Shown: positions 1-8,435 of the stretch, one piece after another
Layout of the letters: each line of letters starts with the position of its first letter
Position numbering within the stretch: the stretch's first letter is position 1
From: Bradyrhizobium sp. 4
GTDB taxonomy: Bacteria > Pseudomonadota > Alphaproteobacteria > Rhizobiales > Xanthobacteraceae
Length of the DNA: 64,000 nucleotides
Assembly (NCBI RefSeq): GCF_023100905.1
Contig: NZ_CP064686.1
Location: 2,232,001 to 2,296,000, forward strand
Reading direction: 5' to 3'
Notes under the pieces: generated by a model
The model's database searches: none
What the model saw: the letters and a program-made list of their open reading frames with translations, nothing else
Told to the model about the DNA's origin: nothing
Translations under genes and position numbers: made by a program

Positions 1-2946
1 CGCTGGCGAGGCAGCCGCTTCCGCCTTGCGCGCCTTGGCGACAGCGGCGAGATAGCGGTCCGCGTAGGCCCTGTCCTGATAGCCGGTCAAAAACTCCGCG
101 CGCGTCGCGATGATGTCGTCGAGCGACTTCGTCGGCGCGGAGGCCCGGCTCCTGAATTGCAGCACGCTACGCACCCGCGACATGTCGTGGGCGGCGAGTC
201 GTCCCCAGCTGAAGGCGAGCTTGTTCATTTCGATCGCGGCCCCGTTGATCTCGATGGCGCGCAAGAGCGCCTCCAACGACAACGGGATCGCGCCCTTCTG
301 GAAGGCGAAGCCGAGCATGAACGGGTTGGTCGCGATCGAATCGCCCATCAGCGCCGAGGCAATGCCGGTGGCGTCGATGATGTCGAGGTTCTTGTCGCCG
401 ACAGCGTCCCGCAGCACCGTCTGCATCGTGCCCGCCTCGAAATCGAGGTCGGGGTTTTGCACGAAGCTCGCGGTCGGCTGCAGGTCAGCGTTGACATAGG
501 CCTTGGTCACGCCGCGTTCGGCGCGGCTGAGCGCGGAGGGACCTGCCGAGACGATCATGTCGCAGCCGAGGATGACGTCGGCGCCGCCTGTGGTGATGCG
601 GACCGCGGAGATGTCTTCCGGCTTCGCGGCGATGCGCACATGGCTCATCACGGCGCCGTTCTTCTGCGACAGGCCGGTGAAATCCAGAGCCGAGCAGCCG
701 CGGCCGTCGACATGGGCGGCCATGCCGAGCAGCGCGCCGATGGTGATGACACCGGTGCCGCCGATGCCGGTCACGAGGATGTTGTAGGGGGCGTCGAGCT
801 CACGCGCGGGGGGCAGCGGCAGGTCGGCGAACAACTGGCCCGAGTCTACCGCCGAGGTCTTGATCCGCTTGAGCGTGCCGCCATGCACGGTGACGAAACT
901 CGGGCAAAAACCCTCCACGCAGGAGAAGTCCTTGTTGCAGTTCGACTGGTCGATCTGCCGCTTGCGGCCGAACTCGGTCTCGAGCGGCTGCACCGAGACG
1001 CAGTTCGAGGCTTGCGAGCAATCGCCGCAGCCTTCGCAGACGAGCTCGTTGATGAAGGCGCGCTTGGCGGGATCCGGATACAGCCCGCGCTTGCGGCGGC
1101 GGCGCTTTTCCGCGGCGCAGGTCTGATCGTAGACGATGACCGTAAGGCCCTTGATGTCGCGCAGCTCGCGCTGCACGGCGTCGAGCTCGCGGCGGTGATG
1201 GACGGTCGCGCCTTGCGGGAAGTAATTGCCGTCAGGGTATTTGGTGGGATCGTCCGAGACGATCGCGAGGCGCTTGACGCCCTCGGCCCAGACCTGATGC
1301 GCGATCTGGGCGACGTTGAAGGCGCCCTCGGCCGGCTGACCGCCGGTCATCGCGACGGCGTCGTTGTAGAGGATCTTGTAGGTGATGCTGATGCCGGCGG
1401 CCGACGCGGCGCGGAGGGCAAGCAGTCCGGAATGGGTGTAGGTGCCGTCGCCGAGGTTCTGGAAGATGTGCTTCTCGGTGGTGAAGGGCGCTTGTCCGAT
1501 CCAGTTCACGCCCTCGGCGCCCATATGCGAGATCAAATCGGTGCGGCGGGTCGGCATGCTCAAAGCCATGCCGTGGCAACCGATGCCGGCCATGGCGCGG
1601 CTGCCCTCGGGCACGCGCGTCGAGGTGTTGTGCGGGCAGCCCGAGCAGAAGAACGGCGTGCGCGCGAGCTTGATTTGCGCGGAGGCCGGAACAGGAGTGT
1701 CGAAGGCCTCGAGCCGGGCGAGGCGCTGCTCCAGCACCGGGCTGTGGTGGCCGAGCTTGCGCAGCCGGGCCACCAGCGCGGATGCAACGAGAGTCGGCGT
1801 CAGCTCGCCCTCGCTTGGCAATAGCGGCGCGCCGCGCTCGTCGCGTTTTCCCGTCACGGTCGGGCGCCTGGACGCATCGATATTGTAGAGGATGCGCATC
1901 AGCTGGTCTTCGATGAAGCCGCGCTTCTCCTCGACGACCAGCACGTCCTGAAGTCCTTCGGCGAAGCGCTTGGCCCCGCTTTCCTCAAGTGGCCAGGTCA
2001 GTGCGACCTTGTAGATGCGCAAGCCCAAATCCTGCGCGTCCTTGTCGGTAATGCCCAGATCGGCCAGCGCCTGCCGCAGATCGAGATAAGCCTTGCCAGT
2101 CGCGACGATGCCGAGCCGTGCCGGTCTGGAGTCGAGCACGATGCGGTCGAGCTGGTTGGCGCGGGCAAAGGCCTGCACCGCCGCCATCTTGGGGCCGAAC
2201 AGGCGCTTCTCGGCGTCCAGCGGCGGGTCGGGCCAGCGGATGTTGAGGCCGCCGGGCGGCATCTCGAAATCGTCAGGGAGCTTGATCTGGATGCGTTCGG
2301 GGTCACTATAGATCGAGGCCGAGCTTTCCACCGTTTCGCTGATCGCCTTGAAGCCGACCCAGCAGCCGGAGAAGCGCGACAGCGCAAAACCGTAGAGGCC
2401 GAGGTCGAGATAATCCTGCAGTGTCGCCGGGTTGATCACGGGGATCAGCGCCGCTGCAAATACCTGTTCGCTCTGGTGCGCCAGTGTCGAGGATTGGCAG
2501 CCGTGGTCGTCGCCGGCAAGCGCGAGCACGCCGCCATTGAGCGAGGTACCGGCGGCATTCGCATGCTTGAGCGCATCCACCGAGCGATCGACGCCGGGGC
2601 CCTTGCCGTACCAGATTCCGAACACGCCATCGACCTTGGCGCCGGGAAACAGGCCGACCTGCTGGCTGCCCCAGACGGCGGTCGCCGCGAGGTCCTCGTT
2701 CAGGCCGGGGACGAAGGCGATGTCGTGCTGCTGGAGATGTTCCTTCGCGCGCCACAGCGCGTGGTCGTACATGCCGAGCGGGGAACCGCGATAGCCCGAG
2801 ATGAAGCCGCCGGTGTTGAGCCCCTGCAGCCGGTCGCGTTCGCGCTGCAACATGGGCAGCCGGACCAGCGCCTGCGTGCCGGACAGGAAGATCCGCTTCG
2901 ATTCGAGCCGGTATTTGTCGTCCAGCTCGACCTGCATCAGCGTCAT
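1..2946 (-). CDS. Indolepyruvate ferredoxin oxidoreductase, fused form (3' end outside window)
   Basis: The frame opens with ATG at 2946 and stays open for 982 codons to the left edge, so the C-terminus is missing. An AGGA-type ribosome site lies about 8 bases upstream. The family uses thiamine diphosphate and Fe-S clusters to decarboxylate indolepyruvate and other arylpyruvates to acyl-CoA while reducing ferredoxin. Visible signs are an N-terminal LSGTQALVRLP segment, the TPP-binding signature G499-D-G to N528 (GDGTYTHSGLL, then ILYNDAVAMTGGQ), a ferredoxin-like cluster C637-x2-C640-x2-C643 with C649, and further cysteines C670, C676 and C680. This is the long alpha/beta/gamma-fused type common in Bradyrhizobium. 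The fusion means no separate beta subunit is expected beside it. The family call is firm; the true substrate is inferred. Confidence 0.9.
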   Translation of the reverse strand, partial: MTLMQVELDDKYRLESKRIFLSGTQALVRLPMLQRERDRLQGLNTGGFISGYRGSPLGMYDHALWRAKEHLQQHDIAFVPGLNEDLAATAVWGSQQVGLFPGAKVDGVFGIWYGKGPGVDRSVDALKHANAAGTSLNGGVLALAGDDHGCQSSTLAHQSEQVFAAALIPVINPATLQDYLDLGLYGFALSRFSGCWVGFKAISETVESSASIYSDPERIQIKLPDDFEMPPGGLNIRWPDPPLDAEKRLFGPKMAAVQAFARANQLDRIVLDSRPARLGIVATGKAYLDLRQALADLGITDKDAQDLGLRIYKVALTWPLEESGAKRFAEGLQDVLVVEEKRGFIEDQLMRILYNIDASRRPTVTGKRDERGAPLLPSEGELTPTLVASALVARLRKLGHHSPVLEQRLARLEAFDTPVPASAQIKLARTPFFCSGCPHNTSTRVPEGSRAMAGIGCHGMALSMPTRRTDLISHMGAEGVNWIGQAPFTTEKHIFQNLGDGTYTHSGLLALRAASAAGISITYKILYNDAVAMTGGQPAEGAFNVAQIAHQVWAEGVKRLAIVSDDPTKYPDGNYFPQGATVHHRRELDAVQRELRDIKGLTVIVYDQTCAAEKRRRRKRGLYPDPAKRAFINELVCEGCGDCSQASNCVSVQPLETEFGRKRQIDQSNCNKDFSCVEGFCPSFVTVHGGTLKRIKTSAVDSGQLFADLPLPPARELDAPYNILVTGIGGTGVITIGALLGMAAHVDGRGCSALDFTGLSQKNGAVMSHVRIAAKPEDISAVRITTGGADVILGCDMIVSAGPSALSRAERGVTKAYVNADLQPTASFVQNPDLDFEAGTMQTVLRDAVGDKNLDIIDATGIASALMGDSIATNPFMLGFAFQKGAIPLSLEALLRAIEINGAAIEMNKLAFSWGRLAAHDMSRVRSVLQFRSRASAPTKSLDDIIATRAEFLTGYQDRAYADRYLAAVAKARKAEAAASPA

Positions 2947-2977
2947 TTCAGGAGTCCTCGTCTCTTGTTCGGCTTTT

Positions 2978-3001
2978 ATTCGACTTGGTATTCGACTTGG
3001 G
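2978..3001. repeat. Two tandem 12-bp units upstream of the oxidoreductase gene
   Basis: ATTCGACTTGGT is followed directly by ATTCGACTTGGG, 32 bases before the oxidoreductase start codon (2946, minus strand). It may be a regulator half-site pair or chance; only two units are present. Confidence 0.4.
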
Positions 3002-3134
3002 GTTTGCGCTGCGGGAGGGAGGAGCGGCTGCGCGACGCGAATTGTGACAGTCAAAGGGATGCGCAGACGAAGTCAATATCGCTGGCCGCATCCGTGGCGC
3101 TCCTGCTAGTCATGGCTTGCTTGCGGAGGACATC

Positions 3135-4103
3135 ATGACGGCACAAGCGTTCGATACCGAGATCACGGAGACCGACGGAGCCCTGATCGGGCCGTGGCGT
3201 CAGCCGCGTCAGATGCTGCAAGCCCAAACCTACGACGCGCACGCCTCGATCCACGACGACGCCACCGCGCAGAAGCTCGGCTTCAAGGGCGGCACCATCG
3301 AGGGTCCGACCCATTTCAGCCAGTTCGCACCGCTGGGTGCGCGTTTGTGGGGACAGGCCTGGTTCGAGAGCGGCTGTCTCTCCGCGCATTACCGCAGCGT
3401 CTGTTACGAAGGCGAGGAGGTGCAGGCGATCCTGTCGAAGCCGTTGCCCGGCACCAGCCAGTGCCAGATCCAGATGGTCAAGCGCGACGGCACGGAGGTG
3501 CTGCGCGGCACGGCCTCGGTCGGAGAACCGCACGCCGCGACCGCGCTGGAGGCGCGTCTTGGCGAACTCAAGCCGCTCACTGATCCCGTGATCCTGCGCG
3601 ACGTGAAGGTCGCGCAGACGAGCCGGCGCCAGGCGGTGCGGATGGCGTTCGATCAGATCATGGGCGACCTCTATCCGTTCTCGCTGCGGCAGAAGCTCGC
3701 GGTGATCACCGAGACCTCGCCGTATTATTCAGGCGTCGGCAATCCTTCTTCGAATCCGTGGGGCAGGGCGATCATCCCGATGGAGATGCTGAGCGTGCTG
3801 TTCCAGTACCGCTCCAAGGACGATCCTCTCCCGGCCAAGGGACCGGCCGTCGGTCTGTTCGCCGACCAGGAGATCAGGCTGGTGAAGGGCCCGCTGTTTG
3901 TTGACGAGGAGTACGAAGTCGAGCGCGAGGTTGTCGCGCTCTCCGGCAGCCGCCGCACCGAGAGCGCCTGGGTGAAGACGCGCGTGTTCGACAAGACAAA
4001 CATTGTGGTCGCGACCATGCTGCTGAACATGGCCACGCTGAAGGATTCCTACGCACCGTATGAGGAAGAATATCGACGGCTGTACGGAGATACTGCCCGC
4101 TAA
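3135..4103 (+). CDS. Hot-dog-fold (MaoC-like) protein of unknown function
   Basis: A 322-residue cytoplasmic protein without signal or membrane segments. Start ATG 3135 is preferred because GGAGGA sits just upstream at 3125-3130; an earlier in-frame TTG at 3117 lacks such a site. Residues 40-60 (H40-D-D, then GFKGG and EGPTHFSQF) resemble the hydratase-type signature of MaoC/FAS1 hot-dog enzymes, where the Asp and His act on an acyl-CoA. The second half (about 190-320) looks like another hot-dog repeat, a double-hot-dog layout. Substrate unknown. It is divergent from the indolepyruvate oxidoreductase across 188 bp, so a role in handling the acyl-CoA that enzyme makes is possible but only inferred from position. 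Confidence 0.65.
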   Translation: MTAQAFDTEITETDGALIGPWRQPRQMLQAQTYDAHASIHDDATAQKLGFKGGTIEGPTHFSQFAPLGARLWGQAWFESGCLSAHYRSVCYEGEEVQAILSKPLPGTSQCQIQMVKRDGTEVLRGTASVGEPHAATALEARLGELKPLTDPVILRDVKVAQTSRRQAVRMAFDQIMGDLYPFSLRQKLAVITETSPYYSGVGNPSSNPWGRAIIPMEMLSVLFQYRSKDDPLPAKGPAVGLFADQEIRLVKGPLFVDEEYEVEREVVALSGSRRTESAWVKTRVFDKTNIVVATMLLNMATLKDSYAPYEEEYRRLYGDTAR

Positions 4104-4240
4104 AAACGAGCTTCGTTGTCGCTCATCCTCTAGGCAAATGCACGTCGCAAAGTCGTCGCACAGCGAATAAGCAGACGCGAGGCAGCCTGATAACGTTCTG
4201 ACAGTGCAGCAAATTTTCCCGCGCTGTCCGCCCGATCGTC

Positions 4241-4252
4241 ATTGTACACAAT
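4241..4252. promoter_or_regulatory. Candidate operator palindrome overlapping the sigma-54 promoter
   Basis: ATTGTACACAAT is a near-perfect dyad (TTGT-AC-ACAA) of the kind bound by GntR/FCD-family repressors. Its last T is the first base of the -24 element of the adjacent promoter, so a bound protein would block RNA polymerase. No GntR-type gene is visible nearby, so the cognate regulator is unknown. Confidence 0.4.
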
Positions 4253-4267
4253 GGCACGGCGCTTGCA
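4252..4267 (+). promoter_or_regulatory. Sigma-54 (RpoN) -24/-12 promoter
   Basis: TGGCACG-GCGC-TTGCA matches the RpoN consensus TGGCACG-N4-TTGCW at every position, with the GG and GC dinucleotides separated by 10 bases. Transcription would begin near 4278, 30 bases before the hydrolase start at 4308. RpoN promoters need an activator such as NtrC; I did not identify a clear NtrC site upstream. Confidence 0.8.
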
Positions 4268-4307
4268 GAACTCCTGGCACAGAGAGTTCTCGCGAGGGGC
4301 GGGCGTC

Positions 4308-5009
4308 ATGTTGAACTCAAGCAAGCCGACATTGGGCGCGATCAGCGCCGAACCCGGGCCGATCGCACTCGACTTGTCGGCCACCGCGCTCCTCATCATC
4401 GACATGCAGCGCGACTTCATGGAGCCCGGCGGCTTCGGCGAGACGCTCGGCAACGACGTCAGCCAGCTCGCGCGCGTGGTGAAGCCGATCGGTGCGGTGC
4501 TGAAGGCCGCGCGGGATACCGGCATGCTGGTGATCCACACGCGCGAGGGCCATCTGCCCGATCTCTCCGACGCGCCGCCGGCGAAAGTCGAGCGCGGCGC
4601 GCCATCCCTTCGCATCGGCGATCCCGGTCCCATGGGCCGCATTCTCATTCGCGGCGAGGCGGGCCACGACATCATCCCGGAGCTCTATCCGCTCGACAGC
4701 GAGATCGTGATCGACAAGCCCGGCAAGGGCGCGTTCTACGCCACCGAGCTCACCGACGTGCTGGAGAAATACGGCATCGAAAATCTGCTGGTGTGTGGCG
4801 TCACCACCGAAGTGTGCGTCAACACCACCGTGCGCGAGGCCAACGACCGCGGCTATCGCTGCGTCGTCATCTCGGACGGCTGCGCGTCCTACTTTCCTGA
4901 GTTTCACGAGATGGGCCTGAAGATGATCAAGGCCCAGGGCGGCATCTTCGGCTGGGTCGCAAGCTCAGCCGCGGTTCTGGAGGCGATGAAGATTTCCACA
5001 TCAGCGTAG
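4308..5009 (+). CDS. Isochorismatase-family cysteine hydrolase (biuret/ureide amidase-like)
   Basis: A 233-residue cytosolic cysteine hydrolase. The family triad is visible: Asp32 in LLIIDMQRDF, Lys137 in VIDKPGKGAF and nucleophile Cys170 in GVTTEVCVNTT, with the usual cis-peptide region just before it. Relatives hydrolyse amides such as biuret, ureidoacrylate, N-carbamoyl compounds or nicotinamide. Start 4308 is chosen because a purine-rich site precedes it and because in-frame codons further upstream (from 4242) overlap the sigma-54 promoter. The next gene, a purine-type permease, begins 10 bp downstream, so the two form an operon. Together with RpoN control this points to release of ammonia from an imported N-rich compound. 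The substrate is not determined by sequence. Confidence 0.85.
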   Translation: MLNSSKPTLGAISAEPGPIALDLSATALLIIDMQRDFMEPGGFGETLGNDVSQLARVVKPIGAVLKAARDTGMLVIHTREGHLPDLSDAPPAKVERGAPSLRIGDPGPMGRILIRGEAGHDIIPELYPLDSEIVIDKPGKGAFYATELTDVLEKYGIENLLVCGVTTEVCVNTTVREANDRGYRCVVISDGCASYFPEFHEMGLKMIKAQGGIFGWVASSAAVLEAMKISTSA

Positions 5010-5019
5010 GGGCATCACC

Positions 5020-6675
5020 ATGAGCACAGGCACGACAGGGACGGCCGGCACCTCCGAGTTCAAGCCGGCACTATGGACACCGGGCGACTGGAACGCGTTT
5101 TTCGGCTTCGGCACCAACATCCTCGTCAACATGCTGGTGCTCACAGGCCTGTTACGCTTCGTTTTGAAGATGCCCGACTCACTGGTGTTCGGCCGCATCC
5201 TGCCCGCACTCGGCTTGATGATGTGTCTTTCCACCTTCTACTACGCATTTCTCGCTTATCGCCTTGCGCAGAAGACCGGCCGCACCGACGTCTGCGCGCT
5301 GCCATCGGGCGTCAGCGTGCCGCACATGTTCATCGTCACCTTCGTGATCATGCTGCCGATCACGATCAAGACCGGTGATCCGCTCAAGGGTTGGTCGGCG
5401 GGCCTGGTCTGGGTGTTCTTCCAGAGTTTTATCCTAATGATCGGTGGCTTCATTGCGCCTTTCATTCGAAAGATCACGCCGCGTGCGGCGCTGCTCGGCA
5501 CGCTCGCCGGCGTATCCGTCACCTTCATCTCGATGCGACCGGCACTCGAAATGTACATGACGCCGCAGATCGGCCTGGTCTGCTTCGCCATCATCCTGGT
5601 GAGCTGGTTCGGCGGCGTGAAATATTGGCGCGGCATTCCCGCCGGTCTCGTTGCGATCGCGGTGGGCATGGTCATCGCATGGGGGTCGAATCTGTTCGGC
5701 CTCGGTCTCGGTGGACTGAGTGTCAAGGGCGTCGGTGATGCCTTCGCTAATTTCGGCTTCTCGGTGCCGATCCCGGCGGTGGGCTACGTCTTCTCCGGCT
5801 TCGAATTCCTCGGAATCATCCTGGTTACGGCCATTCCGTTCGGCATCTATGATCTCGTCGAAGCCATGGACAATGTCGAGAGCGCGGAAGCCGCCGGCGA
5901 CGAATATCCGACCACGCGCGTGCTCACCGCCGACGGAATCGTCAGCCTGATCGGCTGCCTGATGGGAAATCCCTTCATCAATGCCGTCTATATCGGCCAT
6001 CCCGGCTGGAAGGCGATGGGCGGCCGGATCGGCTATTCGGCCGCGACCGGCGTCATGGTGGTGGTGCTGGCCTGGTTCGGCATCATCTCGGTGCTGCTGG
6101 CGCTGGTGCCGGTCGTCGCGATCTCGCCGATCCTGCTCTATATCGGCATGCTGATCGGCGCGCAGGCGTTCCAGACCACGCCGGTCAAGCACGCGCCCGC
6201 CATCGTGCTGGCACTGACGCCGCATCTGGCTGCGTGGGCCAAGCTCCAGATCGACACCATGTTGGGCTCGACCATGAACGCGGCTGCGACGGTCGGCGGA
6301 ATGGCCGCCGACAAGGCCGACGCGGTCAAGGCGGCCGCGATCGCCGCCTTGCCGCAGCAGGGCGTGTTCTATCACGGGCTCGAGATCATGGGCGGCGGCT
6401 CCATCCTCGGCGGCCTGATCCTGGGTGCGATCGGTGTCTTCATCATCGAGCGCGACTTCGAGAAAGCCTCGGCGTTTGCGCTAGTTGGTGCGGTTCTGAC
6501 CTACTTCGGCTTCATGCACGGCGAAGCCGTCGGCATCGGCGGCGGCTTTGGCGTCACGCCCGCGGTCGCGTTCGCCTATGCCGTGATGGCCGCCGGTCTA
6601 TTCGCGGCCAGCAGGCTCGGCGCGAGCGAGCCCTACATGCCGCATGCGGACATGCACGCGGCACCGGCGGAGTAG
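5020..6675 (+). CDS. NCS2/AzgA-like purine-type permease
   Basis: A 551-residue inner-membrane protein with about 12-14 hydrophobic segments. It begins FFGFGTNILVNMLVLTG and carries NCS2/AzgA-like features: a short NPFINAVYIGHPGWKAMGG segment between helices and a conserved acidic stretch IYDLVEAMDNVESAEAAG. Such carriers import purines, pyrimidines or related ureides by proton symport. The gene starts 10 bp after the cysteine hydrolase stop and shares its sigma-54 promoter, so it probably brings in the hydrolase substrate or its precursor. Its stop abuts the stop of the convergent ABC permease gene with no spacer. The exact substrate cannot be read from sequence. Confidence 0.8.
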   Translation: MSTGTTGTAGTSEFKPALWTPGDWNAFFGFGTNILVNMLVLTGLLRFVLKMPDSLVFGRILPALGLMMCLSTFYYAFLAYRLAQKTGRTDVCALPSGVSVPHMFIVTFVIMLPITIKTGDPLKGWSAGLVWVFFQSFILMIGGFIAPFIRKITPRAALLGTLAGVSVTFISMRPALEMYMTPQIGLVCFAIILVSWFGGVKYWRGIPAGLVAIAVGMVIAWGSNLFGLGLGGLSVKGVGDAFANFGFSVPIPAVGYVFSGFEFLGIILVTAIPFGIYDLVEAMDNVESAEAAGDEYPTTRVLTADGIVSLIGCLMGNPFINAVYIGHPGWKAMGGRIGYSAATGVMVVVLAWFGIISVLLALVPVVAISPILLYIGMLIGAQAFQTTPVKHAPAIVLALTPHLAAWAKLQIDTMLGSTMNAAATVGGMAADKADAVKAAAIAALPQQGVFYHGLEIMGGGSILGGLILGAIGVFIIERDFEKASAFALVGAVLTYFGFMHGEAVGIGGGFGVTPAVAFAYAVMAAGLFAASRLGASEPYMPHADMHAAPAE

Positions 6676-7500
6676 CTACCCGCCTTTGACGGCACCCGCG
6701 GTGAGCCCGGCGACGATCTGTCGCTGGGCGAACACCGTCAGCAGCAGCACCGGGAGGGTGACGATCAGCGCGGCGGCCGCGAGCGGCCCCCAGCTCAACT
6801 GGTCGAACGAGATCATGTTGTAGACGGCAACCGGCAGGGTGCGGGTCTCGCGTCCGGCCAGCACGATGCCGAACACAAAATTATTCCAGGAGAAGATCAC
6901 GGCCAGGATGAAGGCGACCGCGATGCCGGGCTTGGCGATCGGCAGCGCGACATGGTGGAAGACCTGCCAGCGCGTGGCGCCGTCGATCAGGGCTGCTTCT
7001 TCCAGCTCCATCGGCGTCGTTTCGAAATAGCCGATCATGATCCAGATCACGATCGGCACCGTGACCACGAGGTGGATGATGATCTGTGGCACCAGCGTGC
7101 CGAGCAGTCCCAGCCACTGGAACATGAGAAACAACGGGATCAGATAGGACAGGCCCGGCGTGATGCGGGCGATCAGGATCACGATCGCGGATTTGTGCGC
7201 AGCCATCCGCGCAATCCCGTAACCGGCGGGAACGCCGACGAGCAGCGCAAGCAGCGTCGCACTGCCGGTGACGATCAGGCTGTTGATGAAATAGGTCAGA
7301 AAGCGGTTGGAGGCGAGCACGTCGGCATAGTTTTTCCAGGCGACATGCTCGGGAAAGAACACCGGCGGGTAGGCGGCGTTGTCGATCTCGAATTTGAGCG
7401 ACAGCGACAGCATCCAGAGAAAGAACAGGATCGCCGGCGACACGATAAGGAACACCGAGAACCACAGGCCGATCTTGCCGATGATTTGCCTTGGACTCAT
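6676..7500 (-). CDS. ABC transporter permease, MalG/carbohydrate type
   Basis: A 274-residue inner-membrane permease with about six helices and the ABC-importer EAA loop EEAALIDGATRWQVFHHVAL near residue 180. Start ATG 7500 is preferred over an upstream in-frame ATG at 7524 because it overlaps the stop of the partner permease (ATGA), indicating translational coupling. It forms the channel of a family-1 solute importer with the two genes upstream. No ATPase gene follows: its stop at 6676 directly abuts the stop of the convergent NCS2 permease. The importer must therefore borrow an ATPase encoded elsewhere. Confidence 0.9.
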   Translation of the reverse strand: MSPRQIIGKIGLWFSVFLIVSPAILFFLWMLSLSLKFEIDNAAYPPVFFPEHVAWKNYADVLASNRFLTYFINSLIVTGSATLLALLVGVPAGYGIARMAAHKSAIVILIARITPGLSYLIPLFLMFQWLGLLGTLVPQIIIHLVVTVPIVIWIMIGYFETTPMELEEAALIDGATRWQVFHHVALPIAKPGIAVAFILAVIFSWNNFVFGIVLAGRETRTLPVAVYNMISFDQLSWGPLAAAALIVTLPVLLLTVFAQRQIVAGLTAGAVKGG

Positions 7501-8435
7501 GTGCCGCTCGCGATCTCGGTCCACAGCATGCGTTGGCGAGCATAAAGCATCACCGCCGCGAGCAGAACGATCAGCAGGAAGAACACGACCGCGATCGCCG
7601 AGCCGTAGCCGAGGTCGTAATAGGAGAAGGCGACGCTGTAGAGATAGATGTTGATCGTCTCCGACGCCGATCCCGGTCCGCCCTGGGTGATTGCGAAAAT
7701 GATGTCGAAGCTCTTCACGGCGTCGATCATGCGGATCATGCCGGCGATGAACAGGAATGGCATGATCAGCGGCAGGGTGATGAAGCGGAACACCTGCCAG
7801 ATGCTCGCGCCATCGATCTGTGCACTTTCATAAGGCTCTGTCGGGATCGCGGCCAGGCCGCCGAGCACGATCAGCATGACCAGCGGCGTCCATTGCCAGG
7901 TCTCGACCAGCACCAGCGAGGGAATGACGGTCGCGGGATGGAATACCCAGAGCTGCGCTGGGATTCCGACCAGTGACAGCAGATAGTTCAGCACGCCGAG
8001 CTGCGGGTGGAACATCATGGTCCAGACCAGCGCGATCGCCACCGGCGTCGCCATCATCGGCATGATGAAGACGCCGCGCAGAAAGCCGCGGCCGGGGAAT
8101 TTCTGGTGAAACACCACGGCCGCGAACGTGCCGAGCACGAGCGGCAGCAGCACGGAGAGTGCGGTGTAGACCAGCGTATGTCCGATGGCCTCAATGAAGC
8201 GGGGATCGCTCGTCAGCCGCAGATAGTTGGACAATCCCACGAAGGTGGTCGACGAGCCAACCTTCCACTCGTTCAGGCTCATCCAGATCGTGAAGACCCA
8301 CGGGAAGATGATGATCGCGATCACGACGACCAGCGCCGGGACCACGAACGGCCAGTAGGACGGCGGCCGCAACTCCTTCTCCGGCGCGGCATCAGACTGT
8401 GCCGCGCCCGGAGTCGATTGTGTCAACGCACTCAC
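7497..8435 (-). CDS. ABC transporter permease, MalF/UgpA type
   Basis: A 312-residue permease with a cytoplasmic N-terminal tail (about 40 residues), about six helices, and an EAA loop YESAQIDGASIWQVFRFITL near residue 205. Start is GTG at 8435, overlapping the stop of the binding-protein gene by a few bases; its own stop overlaps the next permease start. It pairs with the MalG-type subunit to form the transmembrane channel of a carbohydrate- or polyol-type importer. Substrate not identifiable. Confidence 0.9.
   Translation of the reverse strand: MSALTQSTPGAAQSDAAPEKELRPPSYWPFVVPALVVVIAIIIFPWVFTIWMSLNEWKVGSSTTFVGLSNYLRLTSDPRFIEAIGHTLVYTALSVLLPLVLGTFAAVVFHQKFPGRGFLRGVFIMPMMATPVAIALVWTMMFHPQLGVLNYLLSLVGIPAQLWVFHPATVIPSLVLVETWQWTPLVMLIVLGGLAAIPTEPYESAQIDGASIWQVFRFITLPLIMPFLFIAGMIRMIDAVKSFDIIFAITQGGPGSASETINIYLYSVAFSYYDLGYGSAIAVVFFLLIVLLAAVMLYARQRMLWTEIASGT

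Noticed and set aside
157..1824. Long open frame (555 codons) on the plus strand
   Set aside because: It is antisense to the indolepyruvate oxidoreductase, which shows clear motifs throughout. The Arg/Ala/Gly/Asp-rich composition is the usual shadow of a GC-rich gene.
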